Assembly: GCA_937859005.1 (NCBI GenBank)
Contig: CALLYR010000074.1
Coordinates: 1-18,290 of the forward strand
From: an uncultured Paracoccus sp.
Lineage (GTDB): Bacteria; Pseudomonadota; Alphaproteobacteria; Rhodobacterales; Rhodobacteraceae
Length of the DNA: 18,290 nucleotides
Direction of reading: 5' to 3'
Position numbers and translations under genes: made by a program. The notes under the pieces were generated by a model. That model worked only from the letters and a program-made list of their open reading frames with translations, was not told the origin of the DNA and ran no database searches. Numbering within the stretch: position 1 is the stretch's first letter; every line of letters begins with the position of its first letter. This document shows, piece by piece, positions 15,617 through 18,290 of the stretch.

Positions 15617-16936
15617 ATGATCAAGACGCGAGGCAACTTGCAGGTCAGGACTCTGCCAAAGCTCACTGTCTCCCAACTCTACCCCGAAGAACGAAAGGAA
15701 ATCAACCTCAACACCTGCGGCGACCCCGACTGCGGCAACTTCGGCGTTTCCCCTGATCCAGTGTTCGATCAATTTGTAGGTAGGGGAGCAGAAGCCCGGC
15801 GCCAAGCAGCAGGACGAACAGACCCGAAGATCGCAGCAGGCTTCGGCTTCTACACGATGAGCTCCGTGAAAGACGAGGAGCGCATCTCGAAGGCTCTCAA
15901 CTTCCACAACGCCCCTGCGATCTGGAGCGATGGCCGTCGGCTGGTGTGTCGCCATCATCAGGGCGCCTCAGCATGCAAGGTCGGTTTTGCCCTGCTCTCG
16001 AACCATCACTTTCTGGATGAGCTCGAGAGGCTCAGGGACAACGACGGCGTCCTCGATGGCCCAAGGTGCGGGGCTTGTGGAAGACGATATCTCGCCGCTC
16101 CGGACGAGTTCGCCCTGAACGGCACCAACGGTAAAGATCCGAAGACGAAGCGTCCGCTCGGGATTCGCGTGATCCACAAGCCCTGCAAGGGCCGGAGGGG
16201 ATCGCGCTTCACCGTCTCGAAGGACCACCAGGGTCAGCGCGACCGAGAAGATAACATCAAGAACCTGAAGATGCTGGTGAATGGTGCGTCCATCAACAGC
16301 ATCCAGCGGGTCTTGACCTGCCCCAGGACCGGCGAGCGCGCCGGCATGTCGAGGATTTATGATCGGATATTCTGGCTCGAGCGGACACTTCTCGCGTTCG
16401 AACGCGCCCAGCTCGGGAAGTGGCGGAAAGATCTGGAGCGCAGAGGCGTGTTGCGCCACACGCGCATTGCGCACGACGACATCGTGCTCGGCATCAATTG
16501 GGAAACCTCCGCCGATCGCCGCATTACTGCGCTGAACTGCTCTGCCTCAACCGACATCCAGAGTGGGTATGTGTTCCGTCTTGATGTGGATTTCGACCCT
16601 CGCGTTGATCCGGTTGAGGCGTTCAAGGACGCCTACCTCGACGAGAACCGGCGCCCGAAGAACCTGTTCGGCCAGTATCGAAATGCGACACAGAGCTTCG
16701 TTGCTCCGCTCCTGCACTACCAGCGCCCCACGGGCCGTTTCGATGAGGCTGCGTTCTTCGGAGCTTGCCAGTCGAGCTTGCGCTTGTTCGCCGTTCAGAC
16801 GGCAGACGCCTTCGACGGCGCCCCTCTGCCGTCGGATGTTCAGCAGGCTGTCGCAGAAGCGCGCTGGTTTGCAGATGCTGCCGAACTTGTCGGCGAGGAG
16901 TGGTTCGGATTGTCCGAGCATCCGCGCGACAGCTGA
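15617..16936 (+). CDS. Transposase-like protein, N-terminal part (zinc-binding, HTH and first DDE-like region), ended by an in-frame TGA
   Basis: The 439 residues start at ATG 15617 with GGAG seven bases upstream. Cysteine/histidine groups suggest zinc binding: CGDPDC (34-39), CRHHQGASAC (111-120), CGAC (151-154) and KPCKGRRGSRFTV (Cys190). The pattern resembles the N-terminal zinc-ribbon of IS1/IS1595-like transposases (CPNPDC..G, C..CG..F). Residues about 212-262 form an HTH-like region with IYDRIFWLERTLLAFERA. Residues 287-330 (DDIVLGINW, then SASTDIQSGYVFRLDVDFDP) look like the first part of an RNase-H-fold DDE core. The frame continues past the stop in the same phase with only six codons before the next ATG, so this is probably half of one protein of about 781 residues. 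Family assignment is by pattern only. Confidence 0.6.
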   Translation: MIKTRGNLQVRTLPKLTVSQLYPEERKEINLNTCGDPDCGNFGVSPDPVFDQFVGRGAEARRQAAGRTDPKIAAGFGFYTMSSVKDEERISKALNFHNAPAIWSDGRRLVCRHHQGASACKVGFALLSNHHFLDELERLRDNDGVLDGPRCGACGRRYLAAPDEFALNGTNGKDPKTKRPLGIRVIHKPCKGRRGSRFTVSKDHQGQRDREDNIKNLKMLVNGASINSIQRVLTCPRTGERAGMSRIYDRIFWLERTLLAFERAQLGKWRKDLERRGVLRHTRIAHDDIVLGINWETSADRRITALNCSASTDIQSGYVFRLDVDFDPRVDPVEAFKDAYLDENRRPKNLFGQYRNATQSFVAPLLHYQRPTGRFDEAAFFGACQSSLRLFAVQTADAFDGAPLPSDVQQAVAEARWFADAAELVGEEWFGLSEHPRDS

Positions 16937-16954
16937 AACACCTTTACCGGCATC

Positions 16955-17962
16955 ATGACGCGCGATGCCTACACCAAAGCCGCCCACCTGGCGCTGCTGA
17001 AAGAGATGCTTCCCGAGGGCAGGATGACCCTGGTGTCGGAACAGGAAGCCCTTATCGCGCAAACCGTGCCGCACATCTTCCGCGACCACATCCTCGCCGA
17101 CCGCTTCGAGTGGCTGGCCATCGCCTTCGACAAGGAGGCCACGAAGCCGAAAGTTCAGCACCGGGTGGGTGTGTTCCGCAGCAATCTCATGCAGTTCCGG
17201 CAGTCCTACGCGAGCCAGGATGTCTCCGACTGGGAAATGCTCGAACTCTTCGTCGAGCACAGTATGACGCCGGCAACATCCAGCACTCGAAGCGGTGCGC
17301 CTGGGCCAGCGCACGGTGCCACCTTCGAGTCGTGGGCATTCCCTCAGCTATGGATCAGCTCGCCCGCCGAAATTGCTGGCGAGACGCAGAAGATCGTGGG
17401 GTTTCCGATCCTCTCGCCGCGATATCGCTCGCAGTTGCGCCTGCTCCCGTTCGATGCCAGCCCGACCGACCCGGAGCTTCGCGCCGCTCTGGCGCGCCGT
17501 GTCCTTCGCGCCACCATCCAGCCCACCAGCACTTTCTTCAATGCTCTCCGCACGCGCCTTGCTCTCGCTGGACGCGCTGGCGGCAGATCCACGCGAAACG
17601 GCCCCAGCTTCGTCAGCGGCGCCGCTTACAACCCGCGGGTGTTGATCGCCGTGCTCAACATCTACCGCATCTACTACAACTGGTTCGACGCGCGCTCCTA
17701 TGTCTCCGAGCTGAACGAGAGCGACAACACCGAAGCAGTCTCGCCCGGAACCACGGCCAAGCGCGTGCCGGGCTCTTCCGACCGGATCTCGATCCCAAAG
17801 CAGAGGAAGCGCGTGTCGATCAAGGAAACGCCGGCGATGCGTCTCGGCCTTCAGGACCGAAGCGGGACGAAGTCGCCTCGCAAGGCGCCGGACCTTCACA
17901 GAGTCCTCTACAAGCCCTGGATACTTTACGGCACGCCGATCTGGACCCGGTTTGAAGGGTAA
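16955..17962 (+). CDS. Transposase-like protein, C-terminal part, in the same frame as the upstream part
   Basis: The 335 residues are read in the same phase as the preceding gene and are separated from it only by TGA at 16934-16936. There is no ribosome-binding site before ATG 16955. Residues 22-32 (GRMTLVSEQEA) sit where many transposases have their second acidic residue, here Glu rather than Asp. Residues about 190-250 (STFFNALRTR, AAYNPRVLIAVLNIYRIYYNWFD) and 289-300 (IKETPAMRLGL) match the usual end of many DDE transposases (NP..L...NI.R.YYN, then TPAM..GL). The third acidic residue was not placed with confidence. On this reading the element is either inactive or needs stop-codon readthrough. 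The alternative is a two-gene element, but the shared frame and missing start signals argue against it. Confidence 0.55.
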   Translation: MTRDAYTKAAHLALLKEMLPEGRMTLVSEQEALIAQTVPHIFRDHILADRFEWLAIAFDKEATKPKVQHRVGVFRSNLMQFRQSYASQDVSDWEMLELFVEHSMTPATSSTRSGAPGPAHGATFESWAFPQLWISSPAEIAGETQKIVGFPILSPRYRSQLRLLPFDASPTDPELRAALARRVLRATIQPTSTFFNALRTRLALAGRAGGRSTRNGPSFVSGAAYNPRVLIAVLNIYRIYYNWFDARSYVSELNESDNTEAVSPGTTAKRVPGSSDRISIPKQRKRVSIKETPAMRLGLQDRSGTKSPRKAPDLHRVLYKPWILYGTPIWTRFEG

Positions 17963-18003
17963 AGGCAGATGCAACAAGCCCGCCCCATTTGACGAGCAGG
18001 CTG

Positions 18004-18027
18004 ATCCAAGGGGCTGCAATGTGTCAG
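18004..18027 (-). repeat. Right terminal inverted repeat of the insertion sequence
   Basis: Read inward on the minus strand it begins CTGACACATTGCAGCCCCTT and then GGA, matching the left end. It lies 41 bp after the transposase stop. A 13-bp palindrome, AGTCGC-G-GCGACT at 18031-18043, begins three bases outside it. Confidence 0.65.
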
Positions 18028-18151
18028 AGGAGTCGCGGCGACTGCGTGCCACCCCTCCGGGCCAGCATCTATGAACATCGTTGCATTGCAGCTTCCAGAG
18101 GAATCCGTTTCGAACCATATTCTGATCAGAACATTAGAAGCCGAGGGCCAG

Positions 18152-18290
18152 ATGAACGACGACCGCAAAATCACCGACCAGAGCGGCTTCGTCTGGTCGG
18201 TTGCAGACATCATGCGAGGCAAGCTGAAACCATCGGACCTGCCCCCCAGTTGTCCCTCGTTCATGACGAGAGTCCTTGCGGTTGATATTG
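18152..18290 (+). CDS. Start of a type I restriction-modification HsdM-like gene, possibly interrupted; runs off window
   Basis: Residues 12-29 (GFVWSVADIMRGKLKPSD) match the N-terminus of N6-adenine methyltransferase subunits of type I systems (F.WSVADLLRG.YK.SEYG). After that the expected block YGKVILP.TVLRR is missing and the frame reads LPPSCPSFMTRVLAVDI, which is unlike HsdM. The change falls at about 18238-18241. It could mark the left end of another insertion element, since a C-rich GCCCCCC run follows. The ATG at 18152 has GAGG upstream; an in-frame ATG at 18071 would add 27 residues. Only 46 codons are in the window, so the call rests on a short motif. Confidence 0.5.
   Translation, partial: MNDDRKITDQSGFVWSVADIMRGKLKPSDLPPSCPSFMTRVLAVDI

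Larger units (their letters stand above)
15409..18027 (+). mobile_element. Putative 2.6-kb insertion sequence with imperfect terminal inverted repeats
   Basis: The ends at 15409 and 18027 are inverted copies that begin CTGACACATT and continue with CCCTT and GGA after a short indel. Between them is one long plus-strand reading frame (15617-17962, split by a stop) with transposase-like features. The left 200 bp also carry a strong terminator. No target-site duplication is evident in the flanks (TTTCG on the left, AGGAGTCG on the right). The left flank is a core gene and the right flank is a restriction-modification fragment, so insertion may have accompanied rearrangement. The IS family was not identified. 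Confidence 0.65.

Noticed and set aside
16765..17955. A plus-strand frame of nearly 400 codons overlapping the transposase-like halves
   Set aside because: It is an arginine- and proline-rich out-of-frame reading without recognisable motifs, while the other frame carries transposase-like patterns.

Overview
The window reads as a high-GC alphaproteobacterial chromosome, most likely a member of the Rhodobacteraceae close to Paracoccus. The inference rests on GC-rich codon use, a long B12-dependent ribonucleotide reductase (NrdJ), a short XRE-family regulator next to an inositol-monophosphatase-type gene, and a caspase/Sel1 protein behind a haemagglutinin-like exoprotein. No rRNA or tRNA gene and no CRISPR array was found. 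The species is an inference from gene content.

Left part (1-3993, + strand): the 3' end of a large surface or secreted protein (GLUG motifs, four MBG-type Ig-like domains, helical tail). It overlaps a signal-peptide-bearing caspase-like (C14) protein with an intact His/Cys dyad. A Sel1-repeat protein with a peptidoglycan-binding-like end follows; it looks like the frame-shifted second half of the caspase protein. Bases 3994-4596 hold no convincing gene.

Middle (4597-13381, all - strand, transcribed right to left): XRE regulator, HisN-like phosphatase, MgtE magnesium transporter, 5-formyltetrahydrofolate cyclo-ligase (overlapping mgtE), NrdJ, and a UraA-type uracil permease. Several serve nucleotide and one-carbon metabolism. 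The nrdJ upstream region carries two NrdR-like boxes 32 bp apart, one overlapping a plausible promoter, and two DnaA-box-like sites lie further upstream.

Right core (13450-15372, + strand): a zinc-independent NADPH:quinone oxidoreductase and a Bax-inhibitor-1 family membrane protein. A compact intrinsic terminator lies between the only ATG and the conserved part of the oxidoreductase.

Right end (15409-18290): mobile DNA. An apparent 2.6 kb insertion sequence is bounded by imperfect inverted repeats that begin CTGACACATT. It encodes one long transposase-like reading frame split by an in-frame TGA. Beyond it is the start of a type I restriction-modification HsdM-like gene whose family resemblance stops after about 30 codons, possibly at a second insertion. 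No complete defence system is visible. The two most promising subjects are the adhesin/caspase/Sel1 locus and the unusual insertion sequence.
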